A DNA stretch of 64,000 nt from DASYZQ01 sp035946175 (GTDB lineage: Bacteria; Patescibacteriota; Saccharimonadia; Saccharimonadales; UBA4665), in contig DASYZQ010000026.1 of assembly GCA_035946175.1 (NCBI GenBank), forward strand, positions 28,389 to 92,388, given 5' to 3'. Position 1 is the first letter of the stretch. The number at the start of each line of letters is the position of its first letter. Both the position numbers and the translations under genes were made by a program. This document shows positions 9,852 to 18,318 of this stretch, piece after piece. The notes below the pieces were generated by a model. It was given only the letters and a program-made list of their open reading frames with translations. It was not told the DNA's origin and made no database searches.

Positions 9852-11153
9852 TCATATTTCCGCCTGTCCACACATAAATGGTCGGAGTACTTCGGGTACA
9901 ATAATTCGTTCGTCTTGAGTTTGGTTATTCTCCATGATTGCCGCCATGATCCTACCAAGCGCAAAAGCGGTTGCATCATTGGTGTGAACAAGCTCAACAG
10001 TGCCCTTCTTGCGTCGGACTCGAATTCTGAGATCACGCGCTTGATAGTCGGTCATAAAATCTGCGGTGTGTGTTTCACGATACTTGCCCTGTGCTGGGAA
10101 CCAACATTCAATATCAACCCCGCGAGCATTGGGTTTTCCGATATCGGCAGTACATTTTTGGAGCACCTGGTATGGCAAATTAAGCTGCTGCACAAGATAC
10201 TCCTGAATTGCCACCAACAAAAGGTGCTCGTCTAATCCAGTCTCGGGAGTCGAAAATACCTCCATCTCAAGCTTGTCGAACTGATGCATGCGTAGGATAC
10301 CTTCGGTATCCTTGCCGTACGTTCCTGCTTCCCTTCGAAAGCTAGTACTATACCCTATGTAGCGAATCGGCAGCATCTCTTCGGGGAGTATTTCTTCCCA
10401 ATACATAGTACAGAGCGTATGCTCTGCGCTGGCATTTAACCACAGATCATCTTGGACAATTTTATAGGTTAGATTCTCTGCATCTAGACGCGCGCTCGCC
10501 ACATACGGCTCCGTGCGTAGCATGGCCGGAGGGAGTATCGGCATGAAGGCACGGGGGTGGAGGTTAAGATTGTTATCCTGAATAAGTCTTTCCAGCACGA
10601 CTTCATCACCGAGAGTCTGCAGGACAAACTGAATGATAGCAAATTGAAGTCGAACTAAATCGCCCTTTATATAGGCAAAACGACTACCCGATATCTTAGC
10701 AGCCCTTTCCTTATCTATAAGATTCCGGGGCTCAGCAATCTGCCAATGATGTCTCGGTACAAAGTCATAGTTAAGTGGCTCACCCACCCGCTTGGCGACC
10801 TTATTTTCATCTTCACTCATACCGAGCGGCACATCATCGAGCGGCATATTTGGCACTGCTTTGATCAGCTGTTCAAAGTCATGCTCAACACCTTTAAGCC
10901 GTTCTTCGGATTGGCTCAGCTCTGCTTTGATTGCCCTACCCTGCTCGATAATCCCCGCTTCCGGCTTACCGTGATGCTTAATCTTATCTGAATGCTCATT
11001 ACGTCTGCGACGTAGTGTCTCAACAGCTGTTATTAAGCTGCGGCGTTCCTCATCGAGCTGCAACAGTCTATGAATGTTAACCTCATAGCCCTTTTGGCGT
11101 GACTTTGTCTCAACCAAATCACGATTATCTCGAATAAACTGAATATCTAACAT
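9852..11153 (-). CDS. serS: Serine--tRNA ligase
   Basis: This 433-aa class II synthetase has the N-terminal antiparallel coiled-coil arm (about 30-100) that grips the long variable arm of tRNA-Ser. Motif 2 is STSFRREAGTYGKDT and motif 3 is TNDATAFALGRIMAAIMEN. It charges tRNA-Ser (and tRNA-Sec where present). A TATAAT hexamer on the minus strand (11174 to 11169) lies 15 nt before the ATG, leaving a very short leader with AGAGG. Confidence 0.95.
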   Translation of the reverse strand: MLDIQFIRDNRDLVETKSRQKGYEVNIHRLLQLDEERRSLITAVETLRRRRNEHSDKIKHHGKPEAGIIEQGRAIKAELSQSEERLKGVEHDFEQLIKAVPNMPLDDVPLGMSEDENKVAKRVGEPLNYDFVPRHHWQIAEPRNLIDKERAAKISGSRFAYIKGDLVRLQFAIIQFVLQTLGDEVVLERLIQDNNLNLHPRAFMPILPPAMLRTEPYVASARLDAENLTYKIVQDDLWLNASAEHTLCTMYWEEILPEEMLPIRYIGYSTSFRREAGTYGKDTEGILRMHQFDKLEMEVFSTPETGLDEHLLLVAIQEYLVQQLNLPYQVLQKCTADIGKPNARGVDIECWFPAQGKYRETHTADFMTDYQARDLRIRVRRKKGTVELVHTNDATAFALGRIMAAIMENNQTQDERIIVPEVLRPFMCGQAEI

Positions 11154-11199
11154 ATGGCCTCTAATCTCATTATACCTTACGTTGCTATCTGCTTAGCAT

Positions 11200-11997
11200 T
11201 CAGGACGACTTGCCTCGTACTGACCGATTATGCAAAGATCGTAAGGTCAATTCTGTCCGTGATCGCGCATAGCTACAGAAATCACATTCACCACCCATGG
11301 CCGCACTGCCTACTGCAGGCATCGTACTACGCTCCATACAGTCCTTCATCTGTAGCAGTATCGGCTCCACCCAGCTGTCATCCCCGGCATATGAGATAAG
11401 TTTGGTGGTAAACTCAAGGTGATTATTAAAACCATCGAGATCTAGCCTGCCGTTACAGTACACAAAATAACCAATCGGGCTGACTGTGAGGCCATTTTGG
11501 CGCAATAGCCATTGGTAGACCTCCATTTGTCGTTTATAGCTGATCTGCCAGGCAGCATCGATATTGACGTCTTTGTCTTTGGCTGTTGCTTTGTAGTCGA
11601 CAACAATAACTTCCCCGGCCTCATTCACCCAAAGATCATCGACTGCCCCAAAAACATGCAAATTAGTTGATTTATGAAGCGTCGTCACGCCTACGAAGTT
11701 CTCGCGCCATTTATCTAAGTCCTTGTGAGCGTACGGAATAGCCTTAATCTGGTTATCTAACATCAGCGGGTGAGCTTCACCTTTTACACGATAAGTGTCA
11801 AATTCTTTTTTCAGAAGACCGTCAATGGCCTTATTTATATTGAATGGCGGGCTGGCGGGCCGCTTAATCTTGAGCCGTATGTCAAGCCAAAAACAACGCG
11901 GACACTGCATGAATAATTCTATCTTGCTGCGACTGACCTTAAATGGGCACGTCTGGCCTGGCATATATGGCTGATTACGCTGACTCCAGTAATTCAT
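11200..11997 (-). CDS. PD-(D/E)XK nuclease, RecB/Cas4-like with four conserved cysteines
   Basis: This 265-aa protein has the RecB-family nuclease core: an acidic motif in FGAVDDLWV, then VIVVDYKAT (D-x-K), and a Gln-Tyr-type helix after (QISYKRQMEVYQWLL). Two N-terminal cysteines (MQCPRCFWL, about residue 33-36) and two C-terminal ones (GECDFCSYAR, about 237-240) match the iron-sulfur staple seen in Cas4 and AddB. No CRISPR array or other cas gene is near, so a repair or processing role is more likely than spacer acquisition. It follows the HAD phosphatase gene by 35 bp, in the same direction as the heliorhodopsin gene. Confidence 0.8.
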   Translation of the reverse strand: MNYWSQRNQPYMPGQTCPFKVSRSKIELFMQCPRCFWLDIRLKIKRPASPPFNINKAIDGLLKKEFDTYRVKGEAHPLMLDNQIKAIPYAHKDLDKWRENFVGVTTLHKSTNLHVFGAVDDLWVNEAGEVIVVDYKATAKDKDVNIDAAWQISYKRQMEVYQWLLRQNGLTVSPIGYFVYCNGRLDLDGFNNHLEFTTKLISYAGDDSWVEPILLQMKDCMERSTMPAVGSAAMGGECDFCSYARSRTELTLRSLHNRSVRGKSS

Positions 11998-12032
11998 ATC
12001 TTCATATAGTAGCTCTTCAGAGAGTAGAGATA

Positions 12033-12656
12033 CTACTGTTTTTTCAATATCTCAATCAGATCATCCGGACGTTGTGCGACAGCATATGGCTTCTCGCGAG
12101 TGAGAGCACTAAAATCATTATAACCCCAGGCCACTGCAATCGCTTTGACATGAGCGTAACGTGCGGCGTGAATATCTCGGACCTCGTCACCAATATAAAA
12201 GCAGCTTTGGGGAAAAATATGATCACGTCGCATGACTTTACGTAATGCCCTTCCTTTACGAAATAAACCGACATTACCATAGACACCATCGAAATATTCA
12301 CCAAGATCATGTTGCTGTAAGAAATTTTCAACATTGGGTCGACTGTTGGAGGTAATGATAAAAAGGCGATTACCTGACTCATGCAGCTTCCGTAAGACCG
12401 GCGAGACATTCGGGAATAATTTTACATGATACATCCGTCGTTGCATGAGACTCCGACCCATAATAAGCAATCGCGGTATCTGCGCTGGTGAGATATGTAG
12501 CTCTTTGGCAGCCTTTAGAAGCGACAAAGAGCGCAGATGATCTCTCTGCCTGGGGTCAGTTATCGGTTCATAGCCTGTCAGCTCATAAAATATCTGCTCC
12601 GCAACCTCAAAACTATCCGCTATAGTGCCATCGAAATCGAATACTATATCGCTCAT
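12033..12656 (-). CDS. HAD-superfamily phosphatase (Gph-like)
   Basis: The 207-aa protein starts MSDIVFDFDGTIADS, the DxDGT nucleophile motif of HAD phosphatases. It continues with motif II in FIITSNSRP, a Lys in the KGRALRKVM region, and the acidic motif IV in YIGDEVRDIHAAR. A helical cap lies between residues about 15 and 80. It should dephosphorylate a small metabolite, and phosphoglycolate is the usual guess for this subgroup. The stop of the heliorhodopsin gene is 6 bp upstream, so the two are almost certainly co-transcribed. Confidence 0.83.
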   Translation of the reverse strand: MSDIVFDFDGTIADSFEVAEQIFYELTGYEPITDPRQRDHLRSLSLLKAAKELHISPAQIPRLLIMGRSLMQRRMYHVKLFPNVSPVLRKLHESGNRLFIITSNSRPNVENFLQQHDLGEYFDGVYGNVGLFRKGRALRKVMRRDHIFPQSCFYIGDEVRDIHAARYAHVKAIAVAWGYNDFSALTREKPYAVAQRPDDLIEILKKQ

Positions 12657-12662
12657 ATCTAC

Positions 12663-13481
12663 CTACGGACGCAACACCCCAAAAAATACTTGCCAAGCGA
12701 GTAACGTCTTAGCGACAAGACTCAAGATCATGTAACCTTTTTCGCCATATAAATAATTCGCCCATCTGCCTTTCTTCTTATACTGAAGGTACATATTCAC
12801 TGCGAAGCTATTGAAGCATATGAACATGCTGCCATAAATCCCATAGACAAATCCTGGTATATGGCCACTGCCATAGAAATTCGTGGCAAATAGATAGAAT
12901 ATCAGAACAATCCAAGGCACAATACCGGCGAGACAGCCAAGCCAATAGACCAACCAATTGGGGGATGCATTCCGTTGGTTATAAACCTCCATAGCTAGCC
13001 CACACAGGTTCATCAACGCCACGAGCATAAAGAGCATAAAAAGGCTAGTGAGATCGTAAACACCACTAAGTAAACCGATGGCAACAATCATGACGCTAGC
13101 GCTCACGGCATATTCGAACCAACGCAGTTTGTTCATGGCTCGACTCAGATCTAGCTCATAACGCCGACGATATATCGTTGCAGACAGACCATGGGCAATT
13201 GCTGAGGCAAAGAAGAAAATTACCACCAAGCTAATTAGATCAACATAAAATAACTGCCTCGTAGCGGTTGTCAGTACTGGATGTCCCACTGTAGCCGTGG
13301 CAATCGGATCGATCGTTAGATAGCTCGCTGTTACTGGTAGCGCATAAGCTATACCGATTAGCGCAATGGCGATACCTTGCACAGCATGAATAACTGCCAG
13401 CCAACGATTCCAGTTATGAAGTGACTTATATTCAGCTTGGCTACCAATCTGTTTGATCCTTTTCCCTCTTTCTCGCGCCAT
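12663..13481 (-). CDS. Heliorhodopsin
   Basis: This 272-aa protein has seven hydrophobic helices and the heliorhodopsin signature. The helix C block is RWFEYAVSASVMIV with Glu123 in the Schiff-base counterion position. LGCLAGIVPWIVL and FICFNSFAVNMYLQY are conserved, and the last helix LSLVAKTLLAWQVF carries the retinal lysine Lys258. The family is known as inverted-topology, light-sensing retinal proteins with slow photocycles and no confirmed pump activity. No retinal synthesis gene is in the window, so retinal would have to be made elsewhere or taken from a host. A TATAGT -10 (minus strand, 13494 to 13489) lies 7 nt before the ATG, implying a leaderless mRNA. It heads an operon with a HAD phosphatase and a nuclease. 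Confidence 0.96.
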   Translation of the reverse strand: MARERGKRIKQIGSQAEYKSLHNWNRWLAVIHAVQGIAIALIGIAYALPVTASYLTIDPIATATVGHPVLTTATRQLFYVDLISLVVIFFFASAIAHGLSATIYRRRYELDLSRAMNKLRWFEYAVSASVMIVAIGLLSGVYDLTSLFMLFMLVALMNLCGLAMEVYNQRNASPNWLVYWLGCLAGIVPWIVLIFYLFATNFYGSGHIPGFVYGIYGSMFICFNSFAVNMYLQYKKKGRWANYLYGEKGYMILSLVAKTLLAWQVFFGVLRP

Positions 13482-13488
13482 AATTAAA

Positions 13489-13494
13489 ACTATA
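13489..13494 (-). promoter_or_regulatory. -10 box of the heliorhodopsin operon
   Basis: On the minus strand this reads TATAGT and stands 7 nt before the start codon. No good -35 is seen. The spacing implies transcription starting at or next to the ATG. The divergent lysS promoter (TACAAT, 13588-13593) is about 95 bp away. Confidence 0.5.
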
Positions 13495-13602
13495 ATACAA
13501 TGCTGCGTTATACGATAGGTTTAGAGTTGCTTGTATGGTAGTGGCACATTCTTCAGGGCACCCATTTTTATTTACACTACTTATCGGTACAATACCTACC
13601 AT

Positions 13603-15126
13603 ATGGCAACACTAAAAGATTATCGAGACGAACGATTACGGAAATTAGAGGAACTCCGCAAACTTGGCATTGACCCCTACCCTGCACGTTCAGAGCGTAC
13701 TCATAAACTCGTAGAGATCATTGACGGCTTTACACAGCTTGAGGGACGGCCGGTTAGTGTCGTTGGACGGATTACCAATATACGAAGAATTGGCAAAATA
13801 GCATTTATTGTTGCTCGCGACGCCAGTGCAAGCTTGCAGTTTTTTCTACGGGAAGATAGCGTAGAGGCATCTAAACCAGAAAATAGCCAACTTGGTTTCC
13901 GACAACTACCACTTCTTGATAGCGGCGATTTTGTCGAAGTTCATGGCACAGTCATAAAGACACAGACCGGTGAGATATCAGTGGGTGTAACGCGACTGCG
14001 CCTCCTTACAAAAGCCCTGCGTCCCATGCCAAATCAAAAAGGCGGGTTTACCAATAAAGAAGAACGCCTACGGAGACGCTACATTGATACCAACACTAAT
14101 GCTGATGTATATAGCCGCTTCATACGGAGAAGTACCTTCTGGCAAGCAACACGAGAATTTCTAATGAGTGAAGGTTTTATTGAAATTAATACCCCCATAC
14201 TGGAGCATACAACTGGAGGCGCTGATGCCACCCCCTTCGTCACCCACATGGATGCACTTAATCAGAACTTTTATCTTCGCATCAGCCATGAGCTACCATT
14301 AAAACGCCTACTAGTGGGAGGCTATGAAAAGGTGTTCGATATAGGAGCACGGTTCCGTAACGAAAATTACTCAGATGAGCATCTACCTGAGCATGTTGCA
14401 ATGGAGTGGTACTGGGCATATGCCGATTGGGAAATGGGCATGAAGCTTACCGAACGTTTAGTCCGACAAATCGCTGATAAAACTTGGGGCAAACGACAAT
14501 TTGCTCTCGCCAATGGTATGCAGGTGGATCTGGGACAAGACGGAGAAGATTGGCAACGAATAAGTTTTGTAGAGATCATGCAGAAGCACTACGGCCTTGA
14601 TATATTCACCTGCACATTAGAGCAGGTCAAGCAGCAACTTACCAAACATCACGTGGAAGTAGAACAAACAGAAAACCGTCCCCGAGGAATTGATAAGCTG
14701 TGGAAAAAAATCAGGGCTGACATAATCGGCCCAGCCTTTTTAGTAGATATCCCCACCTTCCTGCAGCCACTTGCAAAAACACAACCCGGGAGGCCTAAAT
14801 TAACCGAGCAGTTTAATTTACTGCTTGGTGGAAGTGAGCTCTGTAAAGCCTATTCCGAGTTAAATGACCCAGTGGATCAGCTGGAGCGCTTTAAAGAACA
14901 GCAAGCCATGCGTGACTCCGGTGATTCGGAAGCGATGATGCTCGATATTGATTATATTGAAGCTCTAGAATATGCTATGCCTCCGGCCTGTGGTTTCGGC
15001 TATGCCGAACGCCTATTTTGGGTACTTGAAGGGGTTACGGCCCGAGAAGGAGTTATCTTCCCGCAGCTACGCACTGATATAGACAATGTGACCCGAAGTA
15101 TTTACCCTGAACTATTCGCCCGTTGA
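13603..15126 (+). CDS. lysS: Lysine--tRNA ligase, class II
   Basis: This 507-aa enzyme has an N-terminal OB-fold anticodon domain (about 45-150) and a class II catalytic core. The block GGADATPFVTHMDAL, motif 2 (GARFRNENYSDEHLPEH) and motif 3 (CGFGYAERLFW) are visible. It charges tRNA-Lys. The frame is open upstream from a TTG at 13531, but the ATG at 13603 lies 9 nt after a TACAAT -10 box, so the mRNA is nearly leaderless and the upstream part is not coding. It converges on greA, with 3 bp between the two stop codons. Confidence 0.95.
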   Translation: MATLKDYRDERLRKLEELRKLGIDPYPARSERTHKLVEIIDGFTQLEGRPVSVVGRITNIRRIGKIAFIVARDASASLQFFLREDSVEASKPENSQLGFRQLPLLDSGDFVEVHGTVIKTQTGEISVGVTRLRLLTKALRPMPNQKGGFTNKEERLRRRYIDTNTNADVYSRFIRRSTFWQATREFLMSEGFIEINTPILEHTTGGADATPFVTHMDALNQNFYLRISHELPLKRLLVGGYEKVFDIGARFRNENYSDEHLPEHVAMEWYWAYADWEMGMKLTERLVRQIADKTWGKRQFALANGMQVDLGQDGEDWQRISFVEIMQKHYGLDIFTCTLEQVKQQLTKHHVEVEQTENRPRGIDKLWKKIRADIIGPAFLVDIPTFLQPLAKTQPGRPKLTEQFNLLLGGSELCKAYSELNDPVDQLERFKEQQAMRDSGDSEAMMLDIDYIEALEYAMPPACGFGYAERLFWVLEGVTAREGVIFPQLRTDIDNVTRSIYPELFAR

Positions 15127-15129
15127 TAC

Positions 15130-15594
15130 CTAGGCAATATCTATAATCGTGTATGTTGTCGTCTCGACTGGAGTTCTGATTTCGACCGCTTCACCCTCGC
15201 TCTTGCCGAGCAAAGCCTGGCCGATTGGCGATTCGTCGGATATCTTGCCCTCAAGTGGATCGGCTTCCACCGTACCGACTACTTGAAATTCCTTGGAGGT
15301 CTTATTGTCAGCACCCTTAAGCTTTACTTTTGAACCCAGTACAACCCTACCGTTCTTCTTCGGTTTGATAATAAGCTGGACATTTGCCAGGATGTGTTCT
15401 ATCTCACTAATATGGGCCTCATTGCGTTCTTGATCCTGTCGAGCTGAACTGTATTCAGCATTTTCTGCCAAATCGCCGAATTCCCGAGCCGTTTTGATAC
15501 GATCGGCAATTTCTGTTCGAAGGTTAATCAAGTCATGCAATTCAGTTTTCAGTTCGTCTACACCTTCCTGTGTAAGGTGGAATTGTTTCTTCAT
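15130..15594 (-). CDS. greA: Transcription elongation factor GreA
   Basis: GreA enters the RNA polymerase secondary channel and stimulates cleavage of backtracked RNA. The 154-aa product has the N-terminal coiled coil with the acidic tip EFGDLAENAEYSSARQDQ (about 40-57) and the C-terminal FKBP-like domain (about 80-154). The ATG at 15594 has an AAGGAG ribosome-binding site 7 nt upstream, preferred over an upstream in-frame start at 15612. Confidence 0.95.
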   Translation of the reverse strand: MKKQFHLTQEGVDELKTELHDLINLRTEIADRIKTAREFGDLAENAEYSSARQDQERNEAHISEIEHILANVQLIIKPKKNGRVVLGSKVKLKGADNKTSKEFQVVGTVEADPLEGKISDESPIGQALLGKSEGEAVEIRTPVETTTYTIIDIA

Positions 15595-15652
15595 GGTTAT
15601 CTCCTTGATCATTCTTGGTTTACCTTCGACTATTCGATTAATAGTATAGAAA

Positions 15653-17371
15653 CTAGATAGAGGCGACCTTTTTGATTATATCCTCTACACTTACCAGTTG
15701 CACTTCTTCGGAGGAACGAACTTTCAGCTCGACCCGACCCTCAGCAACTGTCTTTTTGCTTACTATAATCCGGTAAGGAACTCCTATAAGATCCGCGTCC
15801 GCAAACTTCTCGCCGGGACGCACATCTCGGTTGTCATATATTACCGCGATATCGGCTGCTGTCAAGTCACTGTAGACCTTATTTGTTGTCTGCATCACAG
15901 TCTCGTCATCGCCAAGCCCTATAAGGTAAACGCGAAATGGTGCAATAGCTTCAGGCCAAATAATACCGCGGTTGTCATGATGAGCTTCAACAATAGCCGC
16001 CATGGTGCGACCAATCCCAATACCATAGCACCCCATATAGTACTCCTGCAGCTTGCCTTGTTGGGTAGTATATTCAGCGTCATGCATAAGGCTCGAATAG
16101 TGATGGCCAAGTTGGAATATATTACCCACCTCGATACCACGTTTTTCGACGAGGGAGTTGCCGCCAGGACTTTTCATGTTCGGTCTAGCTAACGCTATGT
16201 CGGCCTCAATGTCGGGTTTAAAATCCCGATCAATATTGATATTCAAAGCATCGTAGTGGAGCTTGTTTGTCCCACCGTAAGCATTACGGATAGTCTGTAA
16301 CGATGTATCTGCTACAATGATAACATTGTAGCTAGTTTTGCGCCCTTTTTTAGGAAATCCAACTGGTGAGATGAAGCCAGGTTCGCTGCCCAGATCGTCT
16401 CTAATCTCTGCCTCGGTAGCACTGCGCAAGTCCCATGCATCGGCCGCATGCCCAAGTTTTGTCTCATTAACATCAAGGTCACCCCTTATGACAGCTAGAA
16501 CGTAGCGCTTGGTGGCCTCATCGAAGTACAATACATCCTTTATTTGTTGCCAGCGTGGCATCCCATGGAACTTGACACCATCTTCCATAGTTGCGCCCCG
16601 CTCTGCGGCCACCTCTATCATTTCTTTCATAGGCTCATCGACATTTTTATTTTCAATTTGGAACTTAGCAACATCTTCATGCGCAGCATAGCCATTATTA
16701 GTATCGATGAAATAGCGGCTCTCCCCTACCTCACTTTCTGATACAAACTCGTGGCAGTACTCTCCGCCGATATAGCCGTTATCAGCAGCAACAACGTCAA
16801 CATGAAGCCCAAGCTCTCTAAAGATAGAGCTGTATGCATCCCACATGCTTTGATAGATAGCCTTGAATTGCTCTTCACTACTAAAGCTATAGGCATCCTT
16901 CATGATGAATTCTCGAACCCGGAGTAGACCCCCACGGGCCCGCAACTCATCACGGAACTTAGTCGAGAACTGGTATATTGTAAACGGCAGGTCCTTATAG
17001 CTTAAGTTGAACTTGCGCACCAAGTCGACAGCCATCTCTTCGGCAGTTCCACCAAGAGCAAAAGCAGCACCACGGCGATCTTTTACCTTCATAAGTTCAA
17101 AACCCGTTGTGGTCGTCCGGTTCGTTTCCTTCCAGAGTTCAAGCGGGTGCAGGGTTGGCATAATAAGCTCCTGGGCACCCACCTTATCCATATGTTTTCG
17201 GACAACACGCACGATATTGTCATGCACTTTGAGCCCGAGTGGCAAGAGATAATATCTGCCAGCTGTTGATTCACGTATAAAACCACCCTGCGTGAGCAAA
17301 CGGTGCGACATAACACTGTATTCAGACCCTTCGGTTTTCGACGTACGGCCGAATAGTTCGGACATCTTCAT
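15653..17371 (-). CDS. proS: Proline--tRNA ligase, bacterial type with editing domain
   Basis: The 572-aa length equals the bacterial ProRS type that carries the INS editing domain between motifs 2 and 3. Here the insertion spans about residues 225-400 and includes GPRW-like FHGMPRW, DVLYFDEATKRYVLAVIRGDLDVNETKL and SPVGFP. Motif 1 and 2 sequences (IMPTLHPLELWKE, KFRDELRARGGLLRVREF) and motif 3 (YGIGIGRTMAAIVEAHHD) are intact. It charges tRNA-Pro and clears Ala-tRNA-Pro. The 152-bp leader contains a GC-rich hairpin with a short loop (17434-17452) but no T-box. Confidence 0.95.
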   Translation of the reverse strand: MKMSELFGRTSKTEGSEYSVMSHRLLTQGGFIRESTAGRYYLLPLGLKVHDNIVRVVRKHMDKVGAQELIMPTLHPLELWKETNRTTTTGFELMKVKDRRGAAFALGGTAEEMAVDLVRKFNLSYKDLPFTIYQFSTKFRDELRARGGLLRVREFIMKDAYSFSSEEQFKAIYQSMWDAYSSIFRELGLHVDVVAADNGYIGGEYCHEFVSESEVGESRYFIDTNNGYAAHEDVAKFQIENKNVDEPMKEMIEVAAERGATMEDGVKFHGMPRWQQIKDVLYFDEATKRYVLAVIRGDLDVNETKLGHAADAWDLRSATEAEIRDDLGSEPGFISPVGFPKKGRKTSYNVIIVADTSLQTIRNAYGGTNKLHYDALNINIDRDFKPDIEADIALARPNMKSPGGNSLVEKRGIEVGNIFQLGHHYSSLMHDAEYTTQQGKLQEYYMGCYGIGIGRTMAAIVEAHHDNRGIIWPEAIAPFRVYLIGLGDDETVMQTTNKVYSDLTAADIAVIYDNRDVRPGEKFADADLIGVPYRIIVSKKTVAEGRVELKVRSSEEVQLVSVEDIIKKVASI

Positions 17372-17523
17372 AATCTTTTAACCTCTTCTGTCATTAATCT
17401 TGATCTCTCAGCTAAGGAACTTCAGTACGGCCGAAAGGCCGGCATAACTGTGCTCACCGATAGCATTCGGTAATTGGTGAAGTGTATAGTGATAGTGTTG
17501 CGCATTATGCATCTTATTTTACT

Positions 17524-18318
17524 CTAACGAAGATGTACAATGAAGAGAGAAACGAAAGCAATACTGTTTTTTACCATATGCACTCCTATGCTAGCCCATA
17601 ATGATTTCGACTTTTCCCGAAGATAGCATAGTACTAAGGAGAGGATGAATGTATCAATCCCTGCCACCCATAAAAGCCCCTGGCCATTACTACTTTCAAG
17701 TAAATGCGGCGTAGCAAACAATAAACTGGTCAGTAGTGTAGCCCAAATTGGTGCCATACGGTGCCGCAGACCACTATACAAAAACCCACGAAAGGTTATT
17801 TCTTCCACAATAGGCGGCAGTGCTACGAGGCTCACAAAGGTGATTAAAAGCGAGCTGGCACCAGCGACATTATTAAAGCCTAGATCCTGTTCTTGGCTTA
17901 CATTAACTGACGTCAGTGGCTGAATGATCAAATTTATGACCAAGAGAAATAACGCCACATAGGCAAGAACCCCAACAACGGCATAGCCAACATCTCGCCA
18001 TCGAACTCGTATCAGTCCAAGAGACTTCAAAGTAATCCGCCGGCGTACAAAAAGCCAGAGTGTAAGCAATGTAAGCGTCTCTGCTATTAGCACGTAAAAA
18101 AACTGTGCCGCCACCGAACTCTTGAGCCAACTACTGGTCTGTGCAGCACCCCAACCGTGTATATATGGATATACGTATACAAGTTGGGCGCCAACAAACT
18201 GGGCGATAAAATAACTCAGGACCACAATAGCTACTGTAGCCAAGGAACTCCACCACCGTGTCTTCCACTGGGGTTTCTCGGCTGACCGTAGCATGACGTT
18301 ATTTGAGATGGCTGACAT
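17524..18318 (-). CDS. CPBP-family intramembrane metalloprotease
   Basis: The 264-aa, 7-8-helix membrane protein carries the CPBP/Abi motifs: EExxxR in PPIVEEITFRGFLYSGLR (about 163-175), FATPH in the next helix, and HMVKNS near the C-terminus. Family members act as CAAX-prenyl or other intramembrane endopeptidases, often linked to bacteriocin self-immunity. No substrate is evident. The start at 18318 overlaps the 3' end of rseP by 20 bp; a second ATG at 18294 would lie just after the rseP stop. Neither has a clear ribosome-binding site, so coupling to rseP translation is likely. Confidence 0.85.
   Translation of the reverse strand: MSAISNNVMLRSAEKPQWKTRWWSSLATVAIVVLSYFIAQFVGAQLVYVYPYIHGWGAAQTSSWLKSSVAAQFFYVLIAETLTLLTLWLFVRRRITLKSLGLIRVRWRDVGYAVVGVLAYVALFLLVINLIIQPLTSVNVSQEQDLGFNNVAGASSLLITFVSLVALPPIVEEITFRGFLYSGLRHRMAPIWATLLTSLLFATPHLLESSNGQGLLWVAGIDTFILSLVLCYLREKSKSLWASIGVHMVKNSIAFVSLFIVHLR

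Noticed and set aside
11200..11997. CRISPR-Cas adaptation locus around the Cas4-like nuclease
   Set aside because: No repeat-spacer array and no other cas gene is present. Cas4-like is used only for the fold and cysteines.
17372..17523. T-box or other riboswitch before proS
   Set aside because: The GC-rich hairpin is present, but no UGGN-type bulge or other conserved element is seen.
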